Origin: Caballeronia fortuita
Lineage (GTDB): Bacteria > Pseudomonadota > Gammaproteobacteria > Burkholderiales > Burkholderiaceae
Length of the DNA: 64,000 nt
Assembly (NCBI RefSeq): GCF_001544835.2
Contig: NZ_FCNX02000017.1
Span: 1-64,000, forward strand
Reading direction: 5' to 3'
In this document: positions 1 to 7,607 of the stretch, piece by piece
Position numbering within the stretch: position 1 is the stretch's first letter
Layout: every line of letters starts with the position of its first letter
Notes under the pieces: generated by a model
The model's input: the letters and a program-made list of their open reading frames with translations, nothing else
Told to the model about the DNA's origin: nothing
Database searches by the model: none
Made by a program: the position numbers and the translations under genes

Positions 1-2
1 AC

Positions 3-77
3 GTGTGCCCGAAGGGGCTCAACCCGACCAAGGCGATCGGCAAGATCAAGGAATTGATGGTGCGCCGGGCGGTTTGA
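3..77 (+). CDS. sdhB: Succinate dehydrogenase iron-sulfur subunit, C-terminal end (partial)
   Basis: Only the last 24 codons and the stop are in the window. The tail VCPKGLNPTKAIGKIKELM followed by VRRAV is the usual C-terminus of SdhB; its Cys-Pro belongs to the last iron-sulfur cluster motif of the family. SdhB carries electrons from the flavoprotein SdhA to quinone at the inner membrane. The next gene, sdhE, starts 2 bases after the stop and encodes the factor that flavinylates SdhA, which supports the call. The gene is cut by the window edge and is not a truncation in the genome. Confidence 0.93.
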   Translation: MCPKGLNPTKAIGKIKELMVRRAV

Positions 78-79
78 AA

Positions 80-349
80 ATGGACGAATCTCACCAGTCC
101 GATCCCCTTCGCCGCGCGCGCCTGCGTTGGCGCGCAAGGCGCGGCCTGCTGGAAAACGATCTGATCTTCGACCGTTTCTTCAGCCGATATGAGCATGACC
201 TCAGTGACGCCGACGTGGCCGCATTGACCCGCCTGCTGGAGCTGAGCGACAACGAACTGATGGATTTGCTGCTGGCGCGCACGGAGCCGGAAGGCGACCT
301 TGCAACGCCGGACGTGATCCGATTGCTGGACATGCTGCGCACCGTGTGA
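80..349 (+). CDS. sdhE: Succinate dehydrogenase assembly factor SdhE (Sdh5/YgfY family)
   Basis: The product has 89 residues, the usual size of this family. It carries the signature RGxxE at residues 21-25 (RRGLLENDLIFDRF), which in SdhE proteins is needed for covalent attachment of FAD to SdhA. I chose the ATG at 80, two bases after the sdhB stop, over an upstream in-frame start because it begins the conserved part and fits translational coupling. It is cytoplasmic and all-helical by family. It is the last gene of the sdh operon, with gltA following after a 137-base gap that probably holds a separate promoter. Confidence 0.95.
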   Translation: MDESHQSDPLRRARLRWRARRGLLENDLIFDRFFSRYEHDLSDADVAALTRLLELSDNELMDLLLARTEPEGDLATPDVIRLLDMLRTV

Positions 350-486
350 TCTCAGCAGGAATCCGCGGAGTTTTGCAAAATAGGCCTGTTGCAGTGCACA
401 CAAGCCGATAAAAACAGTTTTGCCGCGCAGCTTCCGTCGTGCAAATTATCGAAAACCTGTACCCATACTTCGATTGAGGATGTGCT
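350..486 (+). promoter_or_regulatory. gltA upstream region, possible promoter
   Basis: This gap between sdhE and gltA is AT-richer than its surroundings. A weak sigma-70-like pair is visible: TTGCCG near 421-426, then AATTAT 18 bases further on. A clear ribosome binding site GAGGA lies 6 bases before the gltA ATG. The promoter call rests only on this weak match and on the gap length. Confidence 0.35.
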
Positions 487-1788
487 ATGACCCCGTCAGA
501 TGTTAAAGCCACGCTATCGTTCAGCGACAACTCGCCGAGCGTCGAAATGCCGATCTATAAGGGCACGATGGGCCCGGACGTGATCGACATCCGCAAGCTG
601 TACGGTCAGACCGGCAAGTTCACGTATGACCCGGGCTTCATGTCGACGGCGGCGTGCAACTCCGCGATTACCTACATCGACGGCGACAAGGGCGAGCTGC
701 TGTACCGCGGCTACCCGATCGAGCAGTTGGCCGTGAACGCCGACTTCCTCGAAACCTGCTACCTGCTCCTGAAGGGCGAACTGCCGAACGAAGCGCAGAA
801 CAAGGAATTCGTGGACACGGTCACGCGTCACACGATGGTGCATGAGCAGATGCACTTCTTCTTCCGCGGCTTCCGTCGCGACGCGCATCCGATGGCCGTG
901 CTGACGGCTGCGGTCGGCGCGCTGTCAGCGTTCTATCACGACTCGCTGAACATCAACGATCCGCGTCACCGCGAAGTCTCGGCAATCCGCATGATCGCGA
1001 AGCTGCCGACGCTGGTTGCGATGGCATACAAGTTCAGCATCGGTCAGCCGTTCGTGTATCCGAAGAACGAGCTGTCGTACAGCGCGAACTTCATGCACAT
1101 GATGTTCTCGAACCCGTGCGAAGAGTACAAGGTCAACGACGTGCTCGTGCGCGCGCTCGACCGCATCCTGATCCTTCACGCGGACCACGAGCAGAATGCG
1201 TCGACGTCGACGGTGCGTCTCGCGGGTTCGTCGGGTGCGAATCCGTTCGCGTGTATCGCGGCCGGTATCGCGTGTCTCTGGGGCCCGGCGCACGGCGGCG
1301 CGAACGAAGCCGCGCTGAACATGCTCGAAGAGATCGGCTCGGTCGACAACATTCCCGAATTCATCAAGCAGGTGAAGGACAAGAACTCGGGCGTGAAGCT
1401 GATGGGCTTCGGACACCGTGTGTACAAGAACTACGACCCGCGCGCGAAGCTGATGCGCGAGACGTGCCACGAAGTGCTGAACGAACTCGGCCTGCACGAC
1501 GACCCGCTCTTCAAGCTCGCGATGGAACTCGAAAAGATCGCGCTGGAAGACGAATACTTCGTGTCGCGCAAGCTGTACCCGAACGTCGATTTTTACTCGG
1601 GCATCGTGCAGCGCGCGCTGGGCATCCCGACGTCGATGTTCACGTGCATCTTCGCGATGGCGCGTACGGTCGGCTGGATCGCGCAGTGGAACGAGATGAT
1701 TGCGGATCCGGAGCAGAAGATTGGCCGTCCGCGTCAGTTGTTCATCGGTCAGACGCCGCGCGAAGCGAAGCCGCTGGCAAAGCGCTAA
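487..1788 (+). CDS. gltA: Citrate synthase (type II, hexameric class)
   Basis: This enzyme condenses oxaloacetate and acetyl-CoA to citrate, the entry step of the TCA cycle, in the cytoplasm. The 433-aa length matches Gram-negative GltA. Catalytic residues are present: His269 in GPAHGGANE, His310 in GFGHRVYKNYDPRA and Asp368 in NVDFYSG, with the oxaloacetate/CoA arginines around them. The N-terminal extension (about 60 residues before FDPGF-like FTYDPGF) is the domain found in the NADH-regulated hexameric enzymes. It follows the sdh operon, as in other Burkholderiaceae, and is closed by a strong terminator 30 bases after the stop. Confidence 0.98.
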   Translation: MTPSDVKATLSFSDNSPSVEMPIYKGTMGPDVIDIRKLYGQTGKFTYDPGFMSTAACNSAITYIDGDKGELLYRGYPIEQLAVNADFLETCYLLLKGELPNEAQNKEFVDTVTRHTMVHEQMHFFFRGFRRDAHPMAVLTAAVGALSAFYHDSLNINDPRHREVSAIRMIAKLPTLVAMAYKFSIGQPFVYPKNELSYSANFMHMMFSNPCEEYKVNDVLVRALDRILILHADHEQNASTSTVRLAGSSGANPFACIAAGIACLWGPAHGGANEAALNMLEEIGSVDNIPEFIKQVKDKNSGVKLMGFGHRVYKNYDPRAKLMRETCHEVLNELGLHDDPLFKLAMELEKIALEDEYFVSRKLYPNVDFYSGIVQRALGIPTSMFTCIFAMARTVGWIAQWNEMIADPEQKIGRPRQLFIGQTPREAKPLAKR

Positions 1789-1815
1789 ACCGCGTCGCCA
1801 ATGAGTTGGTATGCG

Positions 1816-1848
1816 AAGCCCCGGCGGGAAACCGCCGGGGCTTTTTTC
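1816..1848 (+). terminator. Rho-independent terminator of gltA
   Basis: A GC-rich perfect hairpin (AGCCCCGGCGG paired with CCGCCGGGGCT around a short loop) is followed at once by a run of seven T. It lies between gltA and the convergent mazF gene and would end gltA transcription. Confidence 0.92.
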
Positions 1849-1873
1849 TGTGCCGACGCCAACGTGCAAGAAA

Positions 1874-2194
1874 TCACTCGGCGAACACTTCCTGCAAGAC
1901 GCCGAGCGCGCTCAGAAGCGTGTCGTCAGCGACGGCGCCTTCTTTCCTGACCAGACGCACTTTATCGATCGTGCGAATCTGGTCCAGCAGAATCAGTCCG
2001 TGCTTCCTGTTGAAGGTTATCGGGACGCGAAAGGGTGCCGACTTGCCTCTGGACGTCATCGGCGCGACGATCACCGTGCGCAGATGATCGTGCAGCTCGC
2101 CCGGCGACACCACGACACACGGCCGGGTTTTCTGAATCTCGCTGCCCAAGGTTGGGTCGAGCGCGACCAGCCAGATATCGCCGCGGGCTACCAT
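1874..2194 (-). CDS. mazF: MazF/PemK family toxin
   Basis: The 106-aa protein has the PemK/MazF fold signature: GDIWLVALDPTLGSEI at the N-terminus, then KTRPCVVVSP, a central VIVAPMTSR strand and the C-terminal DQIRTIDKVRL. MazF-family proteins are sequence-specific mRNA endonucleases; the conserved Arg of KTRP and Thr/Ser of APMTS are present. Its start overlaps the end of the upstream antitoxin gene by 7 bases, as expected for a coupled pair in which the antitoxin is translated first. It is convergent with gltA. Function as a toxin is inferred from family and pairing. Confidence 0.93.
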   Translation of the reverse strand: MVARGDIWLVALDPTLGSEIQKTRPCVVVSPGELHDHLRTVIVAPMTSRGKSAPFRVPITFNRKHGLILLDQIRTIDKVRLVRKEGAVADDTLLSALGVLQEVFAE

Positions 2195-2436
2195 TCAAGC
2201 TCCGAATCATCGGCGTTGCCGAACTCGCCCATGACGAGGCGATCCTCTCCGCTCTTCGCAAGCGCTCTGCCGGCTTCGGCCCACCCTTCGCGAGCCTTGT
2301 TGCGTGGACGACGCAAAACGATCGCGTCATTTTCGACTTCCATCTCAACCTCCTTGTCCAGGCCGAGTTGAGCCAGGAACGGTTTGGGAATCAGGACGCC
2401 CTGGGAGTTGCCCATCTTCCGGATTGTGGTTTTCAT
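2188..2436 (-). CDS. mazE: MazE-type antitoxin (AbrB-like DNA-binding fold)
   Basis: The product is 82 residues from the ATG at 2436. Residues 1-45 show the AbrB/MazE swapped-hairpin pattern (MKTTIRKMGNSQGVLIPKP, then LAQLGL and VEMEVENDAIVLR). The C-terminal half is acidic and probably flexible, the part that wraps the toxin in this family. An upstream in-frame ATG at 2466 would add ten residues without family similarity and lies close to the predicted transcription start, so I prefer 2436. MazE probably represses its own promoter through the inverted repeat at 2470-2485. Confidence 0.92.
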   Translation of the reverse strand: MKTTIRKMGNSQGVLIPKPFLAQLGLDKEVEMEVENDAIVLRRPRNKAREGWAEAGRALAKSGEDRLVMGEFGNADDSELEW

Positions 2437-2469
2437 GGAATCGATCGTGGCCGTACATGGAAGCACGAT

Positions 2470-2497
2470 GTTATAACTCCATAACGTTGCTGGTCAA
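2470..2497 (-). promoter_or_regulatory. mazEF promoter with overlapping operator-like inverted repeat
   Basis: Read on the minus strand, TTGACC (2492-2497) and TATAAC (2470-2475) are separated by 16 bases, a good sigma-70 match. An inverted repeat GTTAT-N6-ATAAC (2470-2485) covers the -10 box, and its first eight bases GTTATAAC are themselves palindromic. This is where a MazE antitoxin would be expected to bind for autoregulation (inference). Confidence 0.72.
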
Positions 2498-2772
2498 TAC
2501 AATGTTGTTACATAAGCATTCGAGGCGCTCGATGCAAGACTACGGCGCGCCGCGCGCGTGGACCATTCGTCCAAACGGGTTAAGCCGGGCGCATAGTAAG
2601 CTGGTAGTGCGGATCCGGGTACTCGCACCACTACGATAACTAACTGTTTTTATTGGATTTTTCCGCTGAGCCTAGTACCCACGGCGCACGCGATGGTGGC
2701 ATAATCGTCGGACCCACCACCGGTTCGCCGGTGGCAGAACATTCCCCGCAGTCACACTCGAAAGCGCTCACC
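2498..2772 (+). other. leuC upstream region with a stable hairpin
   Basis: There is no convincing gene here. A perfect 7-bp hairpin with a TTCG loop (CCACCGG-TTCG-CCGGTGG, 2717-2734) lies 39 bases before leuC, without a T run, so it is probably a leader structure and not a terminator. I saw no leucine-rich leader peptide. The region presumably holds the leuCDB promoter, but I could not assign -35 and -10 boxes with confidence. Confidence 0.5.
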
Positions 2773-4182
2773 ATGGCACAGACTCTCTACGACAAACTGT
2801 GGAACACACACGTGATCCACACGGAAGAGGACGGCACCTCAATCCTCTATATCGACCGTCACTTGCTGCATGAAGTGACGAGCCCGCAGGCATTCGAAGG
2901 GCTTAAGCTGGCCGAGCGTCCGGTGTGGCGCATCAGCGCGAATCTGGCCGTGTCCGACCACAACGTGCCGACGACCGACCGCTCGCACGGCATCGCCGAT
3001 CCGGTTTCGAAGCTGCAAGTCGATACGCTCGATGCAAACTGCGATAGCTTCGGCATCACGCAGTTCAAGATGAACGATCTGCGTCAGGGCATCGTGCACA
3101 TCATCGGGCCGGAGCAGGGCGCGACGCTGCCGGGCATGACCATCGTCTGCGGCGATTCGCACACCTCCACGCACGGCGCGTTCGGCGCGCTCGCGCACGG
3201 CATCGGCACGTCGGAAGTGGAGCACGTGCTCGCCACGCAAACGCTCCTGCAGAAGAAGAGCAAGAACATGCTCGTGAAGGTCGAAGGCCAGTTGCCGCGC
3301 GGCTGCACGGCGAAGGACATCGTGCTCGCGATCATCGGCAAGATCGGCACGGCGGGCGGTACGGGTTACGCGATGGAATTCGGCGGCTCGACCATTCGCG
3401 CGCTGACGATGGAAGGCCGCATGACCGTCTGCAACATGGCGATCGAAGCGGGCGCGCGCGCCGGCATGGTCGCCGTGGACGACACGACCATCAACTATCT
3501 GAAGGATCGCCCGTACTCGCCGCAGGGCGTCGAGTGGAATCAGGCGGTCGAATATTGGCGCCAGTTCAAGTCGGATGACGGCGCGCAGTTTGATCGCGTC
3601 GTCGAATTGAACGCCGCCGAGATCGTGCCGCAAGTGACGTGGGGCACGTCGCCGGAAATGGTGACGTCGATCGATGGCCGTGTGCCCGATCCCGACAAGG
3701 AAAAGGATCCAGTCAAGCGCGACGCAATGGAACGCGCGCTCACGTACATGGCGTTGCAGCCGAACACGCCGATCGAATCGATCAAGCCGGACAAGATTTT
3801 CATCGGCTCGTGCACGAATGCGCGCATCGAAGATTTGCGCGCGGCCGCGTATGTCGTGAAGTCGCTGGGCAAGCGCGTCGCGTCGAACATCCGCCTCGCG
3901 ATGGTCGTGCCGGGCTCCGGTCTCGTGAAGGCGCAGGCCGAGCGCGAAGGCCTCGACAAGATCTTCACGAACGCCGGTTTCGAGTGGCGCGAGCCGGGCT
4001 GCTCGATGTGCCTCGCGATGAACGCCGACCGGCTGGACGCGGGCGAGCGCTGCGCATCCACGTCGAATCGCAATTTCGAAGGCCGTCAGGGCGCGGGCGG
4101 ACGCACGCACCTCGTGAGCCCCGCGATGGCCGCCGCCGCCGCGATCGAAGGCCATTTCGTCGACGTGCGAAAGCTCGCGTAA
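2773..4182 (+). CDS. leuC: 3-isopropylmalate dehydratase, large subunit
   Basis: LeuC with LeuD isomerises 2-isopropylmalate to 3-isopropylmalate in leucine synthesis. From the ATG at 2773 (MAQTLYDKLWNTHV) the product is 469 aa, the normal length. The three cluster ligands of the aconitase family are present: Cys347 (IGSCTNAR), Cys410 and Cys413 (EPGCSMCLAMN). VCGDSHTSTHGAFG is another family block. The reading frame is open upstream to 2653, but that part has no family similarity. leuD follows after 23 bases and leuB after that, so the three form one operon. Confidence 0.98.
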   Translation: MAQTLYDKLWNTHVIHTEEDGTSILYIDRHLLHEVTSPQAFEGLKLAERPVWRISANLAVSDHNVPTTDRSHGIADPVSKLQVDTLDANCDSFGITQFKMNDLRQGIVHIIGPEQGATLPGMTIVCGDSHTSTHGAFGALAHGIGTSEVEHVLATQTLLQKKSKNMLVKVEGQLPRGCTAKDIVLAIIGKIGTAGGTGYAMEFGGSTIRALTMEGRMTVCNMAIEAGARAGMVAVDDTTINYLKDRPYSPQGVEWNQAVEYWRQFKSDDGAQFDRVVELNAAEIVPQVTWGTSPEMVTSIDGRVPDPDKEKDPVKRDAMERALTYMALQPNTPIESIKPDKIFIGSCTNARIEDLRAAAYVVKSLGKRVASNIRLAMVVPGSGLVKAQAEREGLDKIFTNAGFEWREPGCSMCLAMNADRLDAGERCASTSNRNFEGRQGAGGRTHLVSPAMAAAAAIEGHFVDVRKLA

Positions 4183-4205
4183 TCACACGGACATCGGGAA
4201 AGATC

Positions 4206-4856
4206 ATGGAAAAATTCATCGTACATAGCGGACTTGTGGCGCCGCTGGATCGCGAGAACGTCGACACGGACGCGATCATTCCGAAGCAGTTTCTCAAGTC
4301 GATCAAGCGCACGGGCTTCGGCCCGAACGCGTTCGACGAATGGCGTTATCTCGATGTCGGCGAGCCCGGCCAGGACAACAGCAAGCGTCCGTTGAACCCG
4401 GATTTCGTGCTGAACCAGCCGCGTTATCAGGGCGCGTCGATTCTGCTCACGCGCAAGAACTTCGGCTGCGGCAGCTCGCGCGAACACGCGCCGTGGGCAC
4501 TGGACCAGTACGGCTTTCGCGCGATCATCGCGCCGAGCTTCGCGGACATCTTCTACAACAACTGCTTCAAGAACGGCCTGTTGCCGGTCGTGCTGACGGA
4601 GCAGCAGGTCGACAAGCTCTTCAACGAGACCTATGCGTTCGTCGGCTTCCAGTTGACGATCGATCTCGAAGCGCAAGTCGTGCGCACCGGCGATGGCACC
4701 GAATACGCGTTCGACGTGCCAGGCTTTCGCAAGTACTGCCTGCTGAACGGCTTCGACGATATCGGCCTCACGCTGCGCCATGCGGACAAGATCAAGGCGT
4801 TCGAGGCGGAGCGTTTGACGAAGCAGCCGTGGCTGAATAATCGGCTCGTCGGATGA
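4206..4856 (+). CDS. leuD: 3-isopropylmalate dehydratase, small subunit
   Basis: This is the swivelling small subunit that pairs with LeuC. The 216-aa length from ATG 4206 is typical. Family blocks are LDRENVDTDAIIPKQFLK near the N-terminus, the substrate loop NFGCGSSREHAPWAL (about residues 80-95), and IIAPSFADIFYNNCFKNGLLP. The start is chosen at MEKFIVHSG, 23 bases after leuC. The small entericidin-like gene that many relatives carry between leuC and leuD is absent here (comparison from memory). Confidence 0.98.
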   Translation: MEKFIVHSGLVAPLDRENVDTDAIIPKQFLKSIKRTGFGPNAFDEWRYLDVGEPGQDNSKRPLNPDFVLNQPRYQGASILLTRKNFGCGSSREHAPWALDQYGFRAIIAPSFADIFYNNCFKNGLLPVVLTEQQVDKLFNETYAFVGFQLTIDLEAQVVRTGDGTEYAFDVPGFRKYCLLNGFDDIGLTLRHADKIKAFEAERLTKQPWLNNRLVG

Positions 4857-4882
4857 ACACGCATAAATAAGGAAAGCGACAC

Positions 4883-5950
4883 ATGAAAATTGCAGTCCTC
4901 CCCGGCGACGGCATCGGCCCGGAAATCACCGCCGAAGCAGTGAAAATCCTGAACGCACTCGGCGAAAAGTTCGAGCTGGAAGAAGCGCCGGTCGGCGGCG
5001 CGGGCTACGAAGCGCAAGGCCATCCGCTGCCCGACTCCACGCTCGCGCTCGCGAGGCAAGCCGATGCGATCCTGTTCGGCGCCGTCGGCGACTGGAAGTA
5101 CGACAAGCTCGAACGCGCGCTGCGTCCCGAGCAGGCGATTCTCGGACTGCGCAAGCACTTGCAACTCTTCGCCAATTTCCGTCCGGCGATTTGTTATCCG
5201 CAACTGACGGGCGCGTCGTCGTTGAAGCCGGAGATCGTGTCGGGGCTCGATATCCTGATCGTTCGCGAACTCAACGGCGACATCTACTTCGGCGCGCCGC
5301 GCGGCCTGCGAGAAGCGCCGGACGGCCCGTTCGCGGGCGCGAAGGAAGGCTTCGACACAATGCGTTATTCGGAGCCCGAAGTGCGCCGCATCGCGCACGT
5401 CGCGTTTCAGGCGGCGCAGAAGCGCCAGAAGAAGCTAACGAGCGTCGACAAGGCCAACGTGCTCGAAACGTCGCAGTTGTGGCGCGACACGATGATCGAG
5501 GTGGCGAAGGAATATCCGGATGTCGAGCTGTCGCACATGTACGTCGACAACGCCGCGATGCAGCTCGTCAAAGCGCCGAAGGCGTTCGACGTCGTCGTGA
5601 CCGGCAACATGTTCGGCGACATCCTTTCCGACGAAGCGGCGATGCTCACCGGCTCCATCGGCATGTTGCCGTCGGCGTCGCTCGACAAGGACAACAAGGG
5701 CTTGTATGAGCCGTCGCACGGTTCCGCGCCGGATATCGCGGGCAAGGGCGTGGCGAATCCGCTCGCGACCATTCTGTCGGCGGCGATGATGCTGCGCTAT
5801 TCGCTCGGCAAGGCGGAGCAGGCGGATCGCATCGAAAGCGCGGTGAAAAAGGTGCTGGAGCAGGGCTACCGCACCGGCGACATCGCCACGGCGGACGGCA
5901 AGGTCGTCGGTACGAAGGAAATGGGCGACGCGGTGCTGAAGGCGCTGTAA
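4883..5950 (+). CDS. leuB: 3-isopropylmalate dehydrogenase
   Basis: LeuB oxidises and decarboxylates 3-isopropylmalate to 2-oxoisocaproate with NAD+ and a divalent metal. The protein is 355 aa and starts with the classic MKIAVLPGDGIGPEI. Substrate-binding arginines lie in the ERALRPEQAILGLRKHL segment, the Lys/Asp pair in KANVLETSQLWR and NMFGDILSDEAAM, and the adenine loop is EPSHGSAPDIAGKGVANP. It is the last gene of the leu operon and is closed by a terminator just downstream. Confidence 0.98.
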   Translation: MKIAVLPGDGIGPEITAEAVKILNALGEKFELEEAPVGGAGYEAQGHPLPDSTLALARQADAILFGAVGDWKYDKLERALRPEQAILGLRKHLQLFANFRPAICYPQLTGASSLKPEIVSGLDILIVRELNGDIYFGAPRGLREAPDGPFAGAKEGFDTMRYSEPEVRRIAHVAFQAAQKRQKKLTSVDKANVLETSQLWRDTMIEVAKEYPDVELSHMYVDNAAMQLVKAPKAFDVVVTGNMFGDILSDEAAMLTGSIGMLPSASLDKDNKGLYEPSHGSAPDIAGKGVANPLATILSAAMMLRYSLGKAEQADRIESAVKKVLEQGYRTGDIATADGKVVGTKEMGDAVLKAL

Positions 5951-5959
5951 GCGCGCGAA

Positions 5960-6006
5960 AGACGATCGGCGCTTGCCAGCAAAAGGGCGGCCGATCGTCT
6001 CCTTTT
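5960..6006 (+). terminator. Terminator of leuCDB
   Basis: An 11-bp perfect inverted repeat (AGACGATCGGC at 5960-5970, GCCGATCGTCT at 5990-6000) is followed by CCTTTT. The loop is 19 bases. It lies 10 bases after the leuB stop and separates the leu operon from asd. Confidence 0.8.
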
Positions 6007-6082
6007 ACCGATGTTCGCGCACGATCCGTACGATTTTCACGCTCTTGCAGCACGACGCCGGCGAAAACACCGGGTTATCGTG

Positions 6083-6336
6083 TATATTGCTTTGCTATGG
6101 CGAAGAACTCTCAATTCTCTCTGGATTCCATCGGACGCGGCTCGAAGCCGCTCGCGACGGAACTCGCCATCAGCACGCGCATCGTGGCCATCAAAGCCAC
6201 GACGAAAACGCGCATTACGAAAGTCTCCGTCAAAGCGATCACGATTCGCTGATCGTCCCTCGTGTCCGAGCGTCTTCCCCGCGCGGCCACGCCGGGTAAA
6301 GATGCGGGGAAGCGTCCACTTCAAAGGTAGTGAGTC
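6083..6336 (+). promoter_or_regulatory. asd leader region: possible promoter, leader ORF and alternative hairpins
   Basis: A TATATT box (6083-6088) lies only 8 bases before the ATG of a short reading frame (6097-6252), so a transcript from it would be nearly leaderless. I found no good -35 box. Several stems can form downstream: CGTGGC/GCCACG (around 6183-6201), CGATCA/TGATCG spanning the stop codon (6236-6255), the competing ACGAT/ATCGT (6241-6256), and CTTCCCCGC/GCGGGGAAG (6274-6312), which ends 11 bases before the asd ribosome binding site. No T run follows the last stem. The arrangement resembles a translation-controlled leader (inference). Confidence 0.5.
6097..6252 (+). CDS. Putative Ile/Thr/Lys-rich leader peptide of asd
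   Basis: This frame encodes 51 residues, too short for most gene callers. The second half is extreme in composition: between residues 24 and 51 there are 6 Ile, 6 Thr and 4 Lys, in stretches such as AIKATTKTRITK and AITIR at the very end. The downstream gene asd makes the common precursor of lysine, threonine, methionine and isoleucine, so a ribosome stalling on Thr, Ile or Lys codons could sense pathway products, as the thr operon leader does in enterobacteria. There is no Shine-Dalgarno before the ATG. It could also be a small protein of unknown role or chance. Translation is not proven. Confidence 0.5.
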   Translation: MAKNSQFSLDSIGRGSKPLATELAISTRIVAIKATTKTRITKVSVKAITIR

Positions 6337-7458
6337 ATGAACGTAGGTCTCGTTGGTTGGCGTGGCATGGTCGGCAGCGTCCTGATGCAGCGCATGCAGC
6401 AGGAAGGCGATTTCGACTTGATCGAACCGGTGTTTTTCAGCACCAGCAATGCGGGCGGCAACGCGCCGTCGTTCGCCAAAAACGAGACAAAGCTCAAAGA
6501 TGCGACAAGCATCGACGACCTGAAGAAGTGCGACGCCATCATCACCTGCCAGGGCGGCGACTACACCAACGAGGTGTATCCGAAGCTGCGCGCGGCGGGC
6601 TGGAAGGGCTACTGGATCGACGCGGCCTCCGCGCTGCGCATGAAGGACAACGCGGTCATCATTCTCGATCCGGTCAACCTGAACGTCATCAAGGATTCGC
6701 TCGTGAAGGGCGGGCGCGATTTCATCGGCGGCAATTGCACGGTCAGCCTGATGTTGATGGCGCTCGGCGGCCTGTTCCGCGAGAACCTCGTCGAATGGAC
6801 GACGGCGATGACCTATCAGGCCGCCTCGGGCGCGGGCGCGCAGAACATGCGCGAACTGCTGCAGCAGATGGGCGTGCTCTACGGTGCAGCGAAGGAAGAT
6901 CTGGCCGATCCGTCGTCGGCGATTCTCGATATCGACCGCCGCGTGCTCGCCGCGATGAACGGCGAACGCATGCCCGTCGACAACTTCGGCGTGCCGCTCG
7001 CCGGCTCGCTGATTCCGTGGATCGACAAGGATCTCGGCAACGGCATGTCGAAGGAAGAGTGGAAGGGCGGCGCCGAAACCAACAAGATCCTCGGCAAGCC
7101 GGCAATGGGCACACCGGGCTCGATTCCCGTCGATGGCCTTTGCGTGCGCATCGGCGCGATGCGCTGCCACTCGCAGGCGCTCACCATCAAGCTGACGAAG
7201 GACGTGCCGCTCGACGAAGTGCACGGCATTCTCGCATCGGCGAACGACTGGGTGAAGGTCGTGCCGAACGAGCGCGAAGCGTCGATCCGCGATCTGTCGC
7301 CCGCGGTCGTCACGGGCACGCTGACGGTGCCGGTCGGCCGTCTGCGCAAGCTGGCAATGGGCGGCGAGTATCTGTCGGCTTTCACTGTCGGCGATCAACT
7401 GTTGTGGGGCGCTGCGGAGCCGCTGCGCCGCATGCTGCGCATTCTGCTCGACAAGTAA
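6337..7458 (+). CDS. asd: Aspartate-semialdehyde dehydrogenase
   Basis: Asd reduces aspartyl phosphate to aspartate semialdehyde with NADPH, the branch point for Lys, Thr, Met and Ile and for diaminopimelate in the cell wall. The protein has 373 aa, the length of the Gram-negative enzyme. It opens with the Rossmann segment MNVGLVGWRGMVGSVLMQRM; the catalytic Cys134 lies in GGNCTVSLMLMAL and the catalytic His278 in GAMRCHSQALTIK. A good ribosome binding site (AAAGG) lies 9 bases before the ATG. A terminator follows, and the fimV-like gene comes next, as in other Burkholderiaceae. Confidence 0.98.
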   Translation: MNVGLVGWRGMVGSVLMQRMQQEGDFDLIEPVFFSTSNAGGNAPSFAKNETKLKDATSIDDLKKCDAIITCQGGDYTNEVYPKLRAAGWKGYWIDAASALRMKDNAVIILDPVNLNVIKDSLVKGGRDFIGGNCTVSLMLMALGGLFRENLVEWTTAMTYQAASGAGAQNMRELLQQMGVLYGAAKEDLADPSSAILDIDRRVLAAMNGERMPVDNFGVPLAGSLIPWIDKDLGNGMSKEEWKGGAETNKILGKPAMGTPGSIPVDGLCVRIGAMRCHSQALTIKLTKDVPLDEVHGILASANDWVKVVPNEREASIRDLSPAVVTGTLTVPVGRLRKLAMGGEYLSAFTVGDQLLWGAAEPLRRMLRILLDK

Positions 7459-7495
7459 AGTAAACTACGCGCCTGGAAGCGCGTGCCAGAACCGA

Positions 7496-7524
7496 AAGCG
7501 TCGCGTTTCCCGCGGCGCTTTTTG
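7496..7524 (+). terminator. Terminator after asd
   Basis: An inverted repeat AAGCGTCGCG/CGCGGCGCTT with a 5-base loop (one mismatch) is followed by TTTTGTTTTT-like sequence. It lies about 40 bases after the asd stop. Confidence 0.85.
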
Positions 7525-7607
7525 TTTTTGTGCAGCTTTTCGCAAAGCCGTGGTTATAAAGCGGTATTTCGCCGTATGTTCCAATTTCAGCCGTGCCCGG
7601 AGCCTCA

